Below are positions 1 through 9,552 of a stretch of DNA of 64,000 nt, piece by piece. This DNA comes from [Anoxybacillus] calidus (GTDB taxonomy: Bacteria > Bacillota > Bacilli > Bacillales > Anoxybacillaceae). The DNA is taken from the NCBI RefSeq assembly GCF_013760845.1, contig NZ_JACDUU010000001.1, positions 590,082 to 654,081 of the forward strand, written 5' to 3'. The notes under the pieces were generated by a model. It made no database searches and had not been told where the DNA came from. It was given only the letters and a program-made list of their open reading frames with translations. Each line of letters starts with the position of its first letter. Position 1 is the stretch's first letter. The translations under genes and the position numbers were made by a program.

Positions 1-1
1 A

Positions 2-217
2 AATGATCCGGTGTTTCAAGCGAAGCGGAAATCAAGCGATAATCCGTTTTGGCAAGTGGACGTACCATATATGATTTTACGCCTTCGTCAAGGAGTAGGT
101 CGCCTTGTGCGCAGCCATCAGGACAAAGGTATTGTTTCTATTTTTGTGACAAGCGATGAAGACGCCAAAGTCATTGAAACGATTAAAAACGTATTGCCGA
201 CGGATATAAGAGGCTGA
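2..217 (+). CDS. ypvA: DinG-type ATP-dependent helicase, C-terminal end (partial)
   Basis: The reading frame is open from the first base of the window, so only the last 71 residues are present. They contain QGVGRLVRS, which matches the motif VI pattern (Q-x-x-G-R-x-I/V-R) of DinG/XPD-like superfamily 2 helicases, preceded by PFWQVDVPYMILRLRQ, typical of the DinG C-terminal domain. The next gene is a ypwA-like M32 peptidase, as in the B. subtilis ypvA-yptA-ypwA neighbourhood, which supports the ypvA assignment. The TGA stop lies inside the left arm of a repeat element (GGCTGA), so the very last residues are probably element-derived. The Walker A and iron-sulfur regions are outside the window, so activity cannot be judged. 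Confidence 0.75.
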   Translation, partial: NDPVFQAKRKSSDNPFWQVDVPYMILRLRQGVGRLVRSHQDKGIVSIFVTSDEDAKVIETIKNVLPTDIRG

Positions 218-309
218 TCCTAAAGAGAAGTGTCAGACCCCACAACACTATAGGACATATACAATGTCAGTGGTGGGTGAGGTCAGACACTTATGGTTCA
301 GCCTTTTTT
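211..309. repeat. Palindromic intergenic element, copy 1 (core orientation B)
   Basis: Imperfect hairpin with outer arms GGCTGATCC/GGTTCAGCC and inner arms AAGTGTCAGACCCCAC/GTGAGGTCAGACACTT, followed by a T-tract. It contains the stop codon of the upstream helicase and is placed to act as its terminator. Member of the 12-copy family described under findings. Confidence 0.85.
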
Positions 310-380
310 ATATTAAAAAAGGATTTTTTTTCATTTTATCGAATGATATTTTATGAGTGAGAATAGGGGGGGAGAACAGC

Positions 381-1898
381 ATGATGGATCGTATAAAAAA
401 AATAGAAGAACAATTTTTAAACTATGTAAAAAAGATGATGAGCTATAATGAAGCGATTAGTTTAATGTATTGGGATTTGCGCACCGGTGCTCCGAAAAGA
501 GGTGTCGAGCAGCGTTCTGAAGTGATCGGTGTGCTTTCGCAAGAAGTTTTTAAAATGTCAATATCAGAGGAAATGGCGGCGTATATCGCCAAGCTATCGT
601 CAAAAGACGTGCAGAAGCAGCTTTCGGACATCACACGTTACACCTTAAGCGAATGTATAAAAGAATATGATCGAAATAAAAAAATTCCTGCTGAAGAATA
701 TAAAGAATATGTTGTGCTGCAATCGAAAGCTGAATCGGTATGGGAAGAAGCGAAAAAAAATGCCGATTTTTCCATGTTTCGGCCTTATTTAGAAAAATTA
801 GTACAGTTCAATAAAAAATTTATCAACTATTGGGGATATGAAGGCCATCCGTATAATACGCTTTTAGATTTATACGAGCCTGGCATGACGGTTGAAGTAT
901 TAGACGATGTCTTTAGCCGCCTGCGTGAGCGTATTGTCCCGCTTGTTAAAGCCATTGTACAATCAACCAATAAGCCGAGAACATCGTTTTTATTTGAAAA
1001 ATTTCCAAAGGAGAAGCAACGAGAATTAAGTTTAGTCTTGTTAAAAGAACTTGGTTATGACTTTCAGGCAGGACGTTTAGACGAAACGGTTCATCCGTTT
1101 GCGATCGGCTTAAATCCAGGCGATGTTCGGATTACAACGAAATATGATGAAAATGATTTCCGCACAGCTTTGTTCGGAACGATTCATGAGTGTGGACATG
1201 CCTTGTATGAACAAAACATATCGAAAGAGTTTGTTGGCACCCCTTTATGTTCGGGGGCATCGATGGGGATTCATGAGTCGCAATCACTTTTTTATGAGAA
1301 CTTTATTGGGAGACATTATGCGTATTGGAAACGAAATTACCGTTTATTGAAAGAATATGCCCCAGAACAGTTTCATACTGTTTCGCTAGACGAATTTTAT
1401 CGTGCGATTAATGAAGCGAAACCTTCACTCATTCGCATTGAAGCAGATGAATTAACCTATCCGTTACATATTATGGTCCGTTATGAAATTGAAAAAGGAT
1501 TGTTTAACGGAACGATTGAAGTGAAAGACTTGCCAGATATTTGGAACGATAAGTATGAAGAATATCTCGGTATTCGTCCTGACAATGATGCTGTTGGTGT
1601 GTTACAAGATGTGCATTGGGCAGGGGGAAGTTTTGGTTATTTTCCTTCGTATGCGCTCGGTTACATGTACGCTGCTCAATTGAAACATGCCATGCTCAAA
1701 GACATCCCACACTTCAATGAATTGTTAGAAAAAGGTAATCTTCTACCAATTCGTGAGTGGTTAACAGAGAAAGTACATCGCTTTGGAAAAACGAAAAAGC
1801 CGCTTGAGATTTTACAAGAAGCGACAGGAGAAGGATTAAATGCTGATTATTTAATTTCTTATCTAGAAGAAAAATACAAAGCGATTTATCAATTGTAA
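381..1898 (+). CDS. ypwA: M32 family metal-dependent carboxypeptidase
   Basis: About 505 residues, close to B. subtilis YpwA (about 501). The zinc-binding signature HECGH is at about residue 268, within the GTIHECGHALYE context characteristic of family M32 carboxypeptidase Taq. The protein should be a cytosolic zinc carboxypeptidase trimming peptide C-termini; no signal peptide is visible. The start was placed at ATG 381 (or 384), because a GGGGGGGAG ribosome binding site at 366-374 precedes it, rather than at an upstream GTG at 357. It is flanked on both sides by palindromic repeat elements that can serve as terminators, so it is likely a single-gene unit. Confidence 0.9.
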   Translation: MMDRIKKIEEQFLNYVKKMMSYNEAISLMYWDLRTGAPKRGVEQRSEVIGVLSQEVFKMSISEEMAAYIAKLSSKDVQKQLSDITRYTLSECIKEYDRNKKIPAEEYKEYVVLQSKAESVWEEAKKNADFSMFRPYLEKLVQFNKKFINYWGYEGHPYNTLLDLYEPGMTVEVLDDVFSRLRERIVPLVKAIVQSTNKPRTSFLFEKFPKEKQRELSLVLLKELGYDFQAGRLDETVHPFAIGLNPGDVRITTKYDENDFRTALFGTIHECGHALYEQNISKEFVGTPLCSGASMGIHESQSLFYENFIGRHYAYWKRNYRLLKEYAPEQFHTVSLDEFYRAINEAKPSLIRIEADELTYPLHIMVRYEIEKGLFNGTIEVKDLPDIWNDKYEEYLGIRPDNDAVGVLQDVHWAGGSFGYFPSYALGYMYAAQLKHAMLKDIPHFNELLEKGNLLPIREWLTEKVHRFGKTKKPLEILQEATGEGLNADYLISYLEEKYKAIYQL

Positions 1899-1907
1899 TG
1901 TAAAAAG

Positions 1908-2006
1908 GAGCTGACCCAAAAGCAAGTGTCAGACCCCACAACCAAACAATGGATAAAAACACGATATAGATTGTGTGTGAGGTTAGACACTTATGGGTCA
2001 GCCCTG
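1908..2006. repeat. Palindromic intergenic element, copy 2 (core orientation B)
   Basis: Arms GAGCTGACCC/GGGTCAGCCC outside and AAGTGTCAGACCCCACAAC/GTGTGAGGTTAGACACTT inside. It fills the convergent gap between the M32 peptidase and the cytochrome oxidase operon and could terminate both. Confidence 0.85.
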
Positions 2007-2017
2007 TTTCGTTTAGC

Positions 2018-3664
2018 TTACCATAATTTATAACCTTTCGAGCCTGGAGGGGCGTTTTGAATCATATCAATGAATGGTATCGTATAAGCAATTAAAATGA
2101 GTGCTACGGTAATACCGATCCATAGCTTCCAATTTTCGAAGACAAGTGGCGTACGTTCAGCTGTTTCAGCCACTTCACCAACCGGGAATTCTGTTTCTCC
2201 TTTTGGCGCAAAGAAGGCTAAGTTAGTAACAATCACGAGTACTAAAATAATACCGATGAAAAGGATTGTCCCGCCAATCGCTTGAGCGATTTGGTATGGA
2301 ATCCACTCCAATGCCTGCGGCGAGTTGCCGTATGTTGAGAAGGCGGAGCGGCGAGGTGCACCAAGCAATCCGGCAAAATGCATCGAACCTGACATAAAGC
2401 ACATGCCGATTGCCCAAACAACAGTTTGTACAATCGCTAAACGGTTCATCGTTTTGGTCATGACCCGTCCTGTTAAGTGCGGAATGAGCCAATAAGCTGC
2501 TCCGAAGAACGTTAAGACGACCGTTGTCGCAAGTGTTAAGTGGAAGTGTCCTGTTACCCAGATGGTATTATGAACGACTTGGTTTAATTGATGTGAAGCA
2601 TTCACAAGTCCGCCTGCACCGGCAGGGATAAAGAACAACATTCCGACAAATGGTGCAAAGAAACGAGCATCTCCCCAAGGAAGTTTACGCAACCATCCGA
2701 AAAGTCCGGTAGCCCCTTTTGAACGCCCATACATTTCAAAAGTTGCAAACATCGAGAAAGCAGTCATTAGAGACGGAATGACGACCATAAACGTTAAGAT
2801 AACTTGTACATATTTCCAAAATGGATCAATTCCCGGCTCCAATAATTGATGGTGAAATCCGACCGGAATAGAGAAAAATAAGAATAAAATGAACGATAAA
2901 CGAGCTAATGCATCAGAGAAAATTTTCCCACCGATTATTTTTGGAATCACAACATACCATACCATATAAGCTGGTAATAACCAGAAATAAACAAGTGGGT
3001 GACCGAAATACCAGAACAATGTCCGGCTTACTAATACGTTAATTCGATCAATAAGGCCTAAAGACCATGGTAATAATTGAATAAGAACAGTTGCAGCCAC
3101 TCCTAATGTACATACTAGCCATAAAATCATATTAGCAACGGACATAAATGTAAGAAGCGGACTTGTTTTGCCGGGATTTGCTTTTTTCCATTTCGCATAA
3201 TGCGCAAACATCGTAAAACCACTAATCCAACTTCCGACAACAACTAGCGTTAAACCGAGGTAAAAACCTGGATGTGCTTGCAGTGGCGCATAGAATGTAA
3301 AAAGAACGGACGCTTCACCAATTAAAATGAAAAAGGCGGTCATCGCTGTACCAATTGTCATCATCCAAAAGCCAACCCAGCCCCAAGTACGCACTTGATT
3401 GGAAAACGTTCCTGCTGTCCGGCTCATCGCTGCGAATTGAAAACCGATGATAAAAAATGTGGTTAAAACAAGTCCAAGTAGTACACCATGAGTAGTTAAT
3501 ATGGTATAATAGCTAATGTTTGCTGGTAGAGTAAATTTTCCTGAGCGAACTAACACTTGCAATAATCCGGCGAATCCACCGAGTGCTAATGCGATAAATG
3601 CAACATATATATGCGCCATTGCAAGTTTTGCATCGCGGCGGTCGACTTTCATTGTTTCATTCAT
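2018..3664 (-). CDS. cbaA: ba-type cytochrome c oxidase subunit I
   Basis: A 548-residue, strongly hydrophobic haem-copper oxidase subunit I of the B (ba3-like) class. Visible ligands: H59 in TTHGVLLG (low-spin haem), H222 and Y226 in FGHPLVYF (CuB ligand and cross-linked tyrosine), H271-H272 (CuB), and H373/H375 in TGHFH (haem ligands). The HPLVY rather than HPEVY form separates it from A-type caa3/aa3 enzymes. It reduces oxygen to water and pumps protons in the cytoplasmic membrane. It is translated downstream of cbaB with a 4-nt overlap, so the two subunits are co-translated. Length agrees with Geobacillus/Bacillus cbaA. Confidence 0.93.
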   Translation of the reverse strand: MNETMKVDRRDAKLAMAHIYVAFIALALGGFAGLLQVLVRSGKFTLPANISYYTILTTHGVLLGLVLTTFFIIGFQFAAMSRTAGTFSNQVRTWGWVGFWMMTIGTAMTAFFILIGEASVLFTFYAPLQAHPGFYLGLTLVVVGSWISGFTMFAHYAKWKKANPGKTSPLLTFMSVANMILWLVCTLGVAATVLIQLLPWSLGLIDRINVLVSRTLFWYFGHPLVYFWLLPAYMVWYVVIPKIIGGKIFSDALARLSFILFLFFSIPVGFHHQLLEPGIDPFWKYVQVILTFMVVIPSLMTAFSMFATFEMYGRSKGATGLFGWLRKLPWGDARFFAPFVGMLFFIPAGAGGLVNASHQLNQVVHNTIWVTGHFHLTLATTVVLTFFGAAYWLIPHLTGRVMTKTMNRLAIVQTVVWAIGMCFMSGSMHFAGLLGAPRRSAFSTYGNSPQALEWIPYQIAQAIGGTILFIGIILVLVIVTNLAFFAPKGETEFPVGEVAETAERTPLVFENWKLWIGITVALILIAYTIPFIDMIQNAPPGSKGYKLW

Positions 3665-4137
3665 TGTTTATTTACCACCTTTACTTTTGCCGTCATCATA
3701 TGGTGACCGGCACCGCAATATTCATTACATACGATTGTATACTGGCCAGTTTTGTTAAATGTTTTTGTAAATGAGTTCACATATCCCGGTTCAACCATCA
3801 TATTCACGTTTGTTCCTGCCATCTCAAAACCGTGGATTACATCTTTTGTTGTCACATTGATGGTCACTTTTGCTCCTTTTGGAATTTCAATTTGATTAGG
3901 CGTATAAGCAAATGCAGAAGCAACAATGTTTAATTGATATTCATTATCTCCGGTTTTCACTAAACCAGGTTTGTTAAACGGAGGAGTTTCGTCTACTTTT
4001 TCAGGATCAATTGTTGTTAAACAGCTTGGCGGCTGATTTCCTTGTGCAAATGCACTCACACCGATAATCGTTAAAAACACGAATAATGAACCGATTCCGA
4101 AAAATAGCCAAATCTTCTCATATTTGTGTATGTGCAT
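3661..4137 (-). CDS. cbaB: ba-type cytochrome c oxidase subunit II (CuA)
   Basis: 158 residues: one N-terminal membrane anchor (about residues 10-31) followed by an extracytoplasmic cupredoxin domain. The CuA site is complete: H102 in VIHGFEM, and CNEYCGAGHHM supplying C137, E139 (backbone), C141, H145 and M148. It receives electrons from cytochrome c and passes them to subunit I. Lacks the C-terminal cytochrome c domain of caa3 subunit II. It lies between the subunit IIa gene and cbaA and overlaps the latter by 4 nt. Confidence 0.92.
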   Translation of the reverse strand: MHIHKYEKIWLFFGIGSLFVFLTIIGVSAFAQGNQPPSCLTTIDPEKVDETPPFNKPGLVKTGDNEYQLNIVASAFAYTPNQIEIPKGAKVTINVTTKDVIHGFEMAGTNVNMMVEPGYVNSFTKTFNKTGQYTIVCNEYCGAGHHMMTAKVKVVNKQ

Positions 4138-4159
4138 ATCGTCTTTTTTCTCCTTTCTT

Positions 4160-4315
4160 TCATAGACGATCTAAGAATAGAAAATAGATGCTAATCCATG
4201 TGAACATAAGGAAAAAGCCTAGTAAAAAAACGGATGCAAGTGTTCCTTTTAAAGAAGGGCTTTCCTTTGTCATTTTTACTTTTGGTTTTGTGTTTTGAAG
4301 CTGTGGTATCGCCAT
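4160..4315 (-). CDS. Cytochrome c oxidase subunit IIa-like small membrane protein
   Basis: A 51-residue reading frame directly upstream of cbaB: a charged N-terminus (MAIPQLQNTKPKVKM) and one strongly hydrophobic helix at about residues 26-48, ending LFLDRL. Position, size and single-helix architecture match the subunit 2A component of ba3-type oxidases, which packs against subunits I and II. The start at 4315 has AAAGGAG about 11 nt upstream and a GGGAGG directly before it. The end lies 23 nt from the cbaB start, so it is the first gene of the oxidase operon. Identity is from context and architecture, not from a sequence match I can verify. Confidence 0.75.
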   Translation of the reverse strand: MAIPQLQNTKPKVKMTKESPSLKGTLASVFLLGFFLMFTWISIYFLFLDRL

Positions 4316-4694
4316 CCTCCCATTCACTCCTTTCTGTTGATCCCCCAGAAATCAATCTCTACACCTCCATCATACAAAACAATTGGTAAAATGCTAGGTG
4401 ATTTTCAAGGTTTCACAAATTGTTCATTGATTACTTTACCACTGTGACAAGCGTAAGAAATTGATATGACAGCGATTTTTGTCATATATCACATCATTTA
4501 AGTGTGAAGATATTGTGAACATGATAAATGGATCAAGTTATGAATTCCAATATTTATTGATTGGAGTAGGTGAAATGAGTGTCGTGCGGTATTGCGCAGC
4601 AATGGAAAAATGAAAATAGGTTTGAGTCTAATCAGGATCAATAGATGAGAACCGTGGTTATAATCGTGCTAGTATATTAAAAAGAGAATATGTT
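4316..4694. other. Intergenic region upstream of the cba operon
   Basis: About 380 bases without a credible gene. It must hold the leftward promoter of the oxidase operon, but I see no confident -35/-10 pair. The sequence is AT-rich; no T-box, riboswitch or repeat element was recognised here. Confidence 0.5.
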
Positions 4695-4696
4695 AA

Positions 4697-4740
4697 CAAC
4701 ACGAACATTAGATGAACGAATATAAATTTTGTTCGTGTTT
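4697..4740 (+). promoter_or_regulatory. Candidate PurR operator (two inverted PurBoxes)
   Basis: ACGAACATT at 4701-4709 and its inverted counterpart GTTCGTGTTT at 4731-4740 face each other with about 18 bp between the 13-bp boxes. The Bacillus PurBox is AWWWCCGAACWWT; each half here differs at the first C of the core. Inverted PurBoxes 16-18 bp apart upstream of the -35 are the arrangement known for PurR-controlled xpt-pbuX in B. subtilis. Confidence 0.6.
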
Positions 4741-4753
4741 TTAAAATTTTATC

Positions 4754-4782
4754 TTTCCAAACAGCCAAAATCATGCTATACT
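4754..4782 (+). promoter_or_regulatory. Sigma-A-like promoter of xpt-pbuX
   Basis: TTTCCA (4754-4759), 17-nt spacer, TATACT (4777-4782). It begins transcription about 25 nt before the guanine riboswitch aptamer, as expected for a 5' leader. Confidence 0.6.
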
Positions 4783-4805
4783 GCAAATAAATTCATAAAT
4801 ACTGG

Positions 4806-4880
4806 CTCACTCATATAATTGCGGGAATACGGCTCGCGAGTCTCTACCGATCGACCGTAAATCGATCGACTATGAGTGGC
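4806..4880 (+). promoter_or_regulatory. Guanine-class purine riboswitch aptamer
   Basis: Classic purine aptamer: P1 CACTCAT/ATGAGTG closing the three-way junction, conserved CATATAAT, ATACGGCTCGCGAGTCTCTACC (P2 arm) and CCGTAAA with GACTATGAG. The specificity base before TATGAG is C, which pairs with guanine/hypoxanthine; the adenine class has U there. A terminator follows at 4942, so ligand binding should switch off xpt-pbuX. Confidence 0.95.
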
Positions 4881-4940
4881 AATGTCGATATTGTATGGCA
4901 TGATGATGCGGGATTCGTATGCCTTTTTTCAAGCTTAAAA

Positions 4941-6905
<1,965 letters not shown>

Positions 6906-6915
6906 ACGATATAAT

Positions 6916-6967
6916 AAAAAACGTCATTTTCTTTTTCGAAACTTACGAAAAGGAAAGTGACGTTTTT
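6916..6967. terminator. Bidirectional terminator between pbuX and the CheX-like gene
   Basis: AAAAACGTCA...TTTTCG / CGAAAA...TGACGTTTTT hairpin with A-run and T-run on opposite sides, between convergent genes. Confidence 0.9.
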
Positions 6968-6982
6968 GCATATAAAAACGAA

Positions 6983-7444
6983 CTAAAGATCAATCGTTAA
7001 AATAATTTGAATTTCTCCTATCCCCTCAATGAAGATAGGAATCTGAAACGCTTTATCCAATCCGCACCGTTTTGTTTGCCCGACTAAAACGGTCGGTGAT
7101 GTAATATCTATCGAGATGCCTTTTTTTGATAGATTAGTCGCGAGATTTCCGGCGATCATATTACCCAATTCTCCGGTAAATGATTGGAGTATTTCTCCTT
7201 CAAGCGCCATTCCGAACATCATTTCACCTATATAGCTAAAAGAAGATACATCACCTTCGATAACAAGCCGCCCACATACATCGCCTGTCATACCAATTAA
7301 CACACTAATGGGTGATTGAGTAAGTGGAGCGGTAAAAAGAGAAGGTTGATCAATGGTAAACTGAAGCGGAATCACTCCTTTTGCTGCTTCAATGGTTCCG
7401 TTTAAAATGGTGGTTACCTTTTCTCCTACTAAAGACATCATCAT
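6983..7444 (-). CDS. CheX/CheC-like phosphatase domain protein
   Basis: About 153 residues. The segment SFTGELGNMIAGN followed 21-22 residues later by a proline fits the CheC/CheX/FliY active-site pattern (D/S-x3-E-x2-N-x22-P), with E and N as the catalytic pair that dephosphorylates CheY-P. A family like this usually acts on a phosphorylated receiver; no chemotaxis gene is nearby, so the partner is unknown. Three consecutive ATG codons (7444, 7441, 7438) follow AAGGGAGA; the middle or last has the best spacing. An upstream ATG at 7468 lacks a binding site. Confidence 0.7.
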   Translation of the reverse strand: MMMSLVGEKVTTILNGTIEAAKGVIPLQFTIDQPSLFTAPLTQSPISVLIGMTGDVCGRLVIEGDVSSFSYIGEMMFGMALEGEILQSFTGELGNMIAGNLATNLSKKGISIDITSPTVLVGQTKRCGLDKAFQIPIFIEGIGEIQIILTIDL

Positions 7445-7622
7445 CCATCTCCCTTGTCCACTATGCACACCTACTTATCATAACAAATAATTGATACAGT
7501 TTTACATAGAAATTCATAAATTTACAAAATTTTTATATCCCACCAATAAATATGCTATGTGTACTTGTTAAAAAAACATATAATAAAAATTGCACAACAA
7601 CACCTCCTTTCAAAACGTCAAC

Positions 7623-7745
7623 GGGGCTGACCGATAAGTGTCTGATTTCACATTCAATCCATCTTTAAAGTGTTCTTATTCAGTGTTATATACGAACATA
7701 TTTTTATTGTGGGGGCTGACACTTTGCATTTGGTCAGCCTTTTTT
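7623..7745. repeat. Palindromic intergenic element, copy 3 (core orientation A)
   Basis: Arms GGGGCTGACC/TGGTCAGCC and AAGTGTCTGATTTCAC/GTGGGGGCTGACACTTTG, then six T. It lies between divergent genes (CheX-like leftward, bpsA rightward), where no terminator is needed by either. TATAAT at 7760-7765 upstream of bpsA starts just beyond its right edge. Confidence 0.85.
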
Positions 7746-7818
7746 ATGATTAAAATTTGTATAATCATTACATTTATGGAGAAATTAACGTTATAAAAAG
7801 CGTCTAGAGGTGTTTCCA

Positions 7819-8901
7819 ATGCCAACCATTGTATCGGTAGGGACAGCGAAATTGCCGTATCAGCTGAATCAAGACACCGTTAAGGAGTATACGAAACAGT
7901 TATTTGGCAAAGCCTTTCGCGATATTGATCGCTTGATGAATATTTTCGATAATGGACAAATTGAATCCCGCTATTTTGTAAAAAATCTAGACTGGTATAA
8001 AGAAAAACATCGCTTTTCGGAAAAAAACAATACGTATATTGAGAGCGCCTTACAATATGGTTGTGAAGCAATTAAAAATTGTCTACAAAATCCACATTTT
8101 TTACAGTCGCCCATTGATTATGAAGAAATTGAGGCGATTTTTTATATATCGACAACCGGGATTGCAACGCCGAGCATTGAGGCGAGACTGATAAACAAAC
8201 TTCCGTTTTCCTTGCATATAAAACGAATTCCCATTTGGGGCTTAGGCTGTGCAGGAGGAGCGGCGGGATTGGCGCGTGCGTATGAGTATTGTCTTGCGTT
8301 TCCAAAGGCGAAAGTACTCGTACTTGCCGTTGAATTTTGTAGTTTAACTTTTCAGCCCAATGACAGCTCCAAAAGTAATTTAATTGGAACATCATTGTTT
8401 GCTGATGGGGTCGCTTGTATATGTGTAGCGGGAGATGAAGCGGACGATAAGCAACTCAAGCCGCACATTTTAGCTTCGCAGTCGACGTTCATGCGTCATG
8501 CAGAAGATGTGATGGGATGGGATATTTGTGATGATGGTTTTTTTGTGATTTTTTCAAAAGATATTCCTTCCCTCATTAGTTCATGGCTGAAACCGAATGT
8601 CGAACAATTTTTGCGTTCGCATAGTCTAACGATGGCTGACATCGACTATTTTATTGCCCATCCCGGCGGCAAAAAAGTATTAGAAGCTTATCAAAAAGCA
8701 CTTGGAATCGATGAAAAGAAGACAGCTGTATCATTTCAAATTCTCAAGCAATTTGGAAATATGTCATCTGTCACCGTCTATTTTGTGCTTGAACAATTTA
8801 TGAAGCAACCAGTCAAAGAAGGAGAACACGGTTTGCTACTTGCGCTCGGTCCGGGGTTCAGCTCTGAATTAGTGTTATTGCGATGGGGGGGAAAGCAGTG
8901 A
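7819..8901 (+). CDS. bpsA: Type III polyketide synthase (alkylpyrone synthase)
   Basis: 360 residues, chalcone-synthase fold; B. subtilis BpsA/BcsA is about 365. The catalytic Cys is in GLGCAGGAAG, the His in FIAHPGG and the Asn in GNMSS, giving the Cys-His-Asn triad. The known family reaction condenses long-chain acyl-CoA with malonyl-CoA to alkylpyrones and alkylresorcinols, probably membrane-associated lipids. The start is ATG 7819 because AGAGGTG at 7806-7812 is positioned for it. It is followed by an overlapping methyltransferase gene as in B. subtilis bpsA-bpsB. Confidence 0.9.
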   Translation: MPTIVSVGTAKLPYQLNQDTVKEYTKQLFGKAFRDIDRLMNIFDNGQIESRYFVKNLDWYKEKHRFSEKNNTYIESALQYGCEAIKNCLQNPHFLQSPIDYEEIEAIFYISTTGIATPSIEARLINKLPFSLHIKRIPIWGLGCAGGAAGLARAYEYCLAFPKAKVLVLAVEFCSLTFQPNDSSKSNLIGTSLFADGVACICVAGDEADDKQLKPHILASQSTFMRHAEDVMGWDICDDGFFVIFSKDIPSLISSWLKPNVEQFLRSHSLTMADIDYFIAHPGGKKVLEAYQKALGIDEKKTAVSFQILKQFGNMSSVTVYFVLEQFMKQPVKEGEHGLLLALGPGFSSELVLLRWGGKQ

Positions 8902-9458
8902 TTTTTTATGCATTCTTTTTGTTTATCATTGCTGAACGATTAAGTGAACTGTTGATTGCAAAAAAAAATGAACGTTGGCTCAAGGAAAAGGGAGCGAAGG
9001 AGTTTGGCCAAGGCCATTATAAATATATCGTGCTTGTTCATGTCTTATTTCTACTATCGTTTTGGCTAGAAGCAATGCTGCAGGGCGCTAAGCTATCGCC
9101 GCTTTGGCCCATCATTTTAAGCGGATTTTTCATCACGCAGCTGCTGCGTGTATGGACAATTTTATCGCTTGGTCGTTTTTGGAATACGAAAATACTTGTA
9201 CTTCCGAAGGCGAAAGTAGTAGCAAAGGGACCATACCGTTGGCTGCGTCATCCGAACTATACGGTCGTCGCTTTTGAATTTGTTCTCATTCCTTTGTTGT
9301 TTCAAGCATATTGGACAGCTATCATTTTTAGCCTGCTAAATATCATCGTCTTATCGATTCGTATTTCCGTTGAAGAGCAGGCGCTATGCACAATGACAAA
9401 TTACAACAGTGAGTTTCATAAACGAAATCGCTTTTTCCCTCTCCGTCCCATCAAATAA
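8898..9458 (+). CDS. bpsB: Isoprenylcysteine methyltransferase-like alkylpyrone O-methyltransferase
   Basis: 186 residues with four to five membrane helices and the ICMT-family SAM/substrate signature GPYRWLRHPNYTVV near the C-terminus, with EEQAL later. In B. subtilis BpsB (YpbQ) methylates alkylpyrones made by BpsA. The chosen GTG 8898 overlaps the bpsA stop (GTGA) and has GGGGGGAAA upstream; an ATG at 8883 is possible but badly spaced. A weak hairpin (CCCATCA/TGATGGG) at 9447-9468 overlaps its end. Confidence 0.85.
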   Translation: MIFYAFFLFIIAERLSELLIAKKNERWLKEKGAKEFGQGHYKYIVLVHVLFLLSFWLEAMLQGAKLSPLWPIILSGFFITQLLRVWTILSLGRFWNTKILVLPKAKVVAKGPYRWLRHPNYTVVAFEFVLIPLLFQAYWTAIIFSLLNIIVLSIRISVEEQALCTMTNYNSEFHKRNRFFPLRPIK

Positions 9459-9552
9459 ACTGATGGGATTTGTTGTTTTTTTGTTGGGAAAATTGCGTAA
9501 ATACAGTAAAATGGGTGTATACGATGTTAAAGGGAACAAGGGGTTATGTTTT

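Noticed and set aside
7567..7611. AAAGGAGGTG on the minus strand followed by a 20-codon GTG frame
   Set aside because: Too short, no conservation evidence, and it lies in an AT-rich gap; the GGAGG is probably chance or a relic.
9409..9552. N-terminal extension of dynA into bpsB
   Set aside because: No ribosome site and overlaps the bpsB end; ATG 9553 is well supported.
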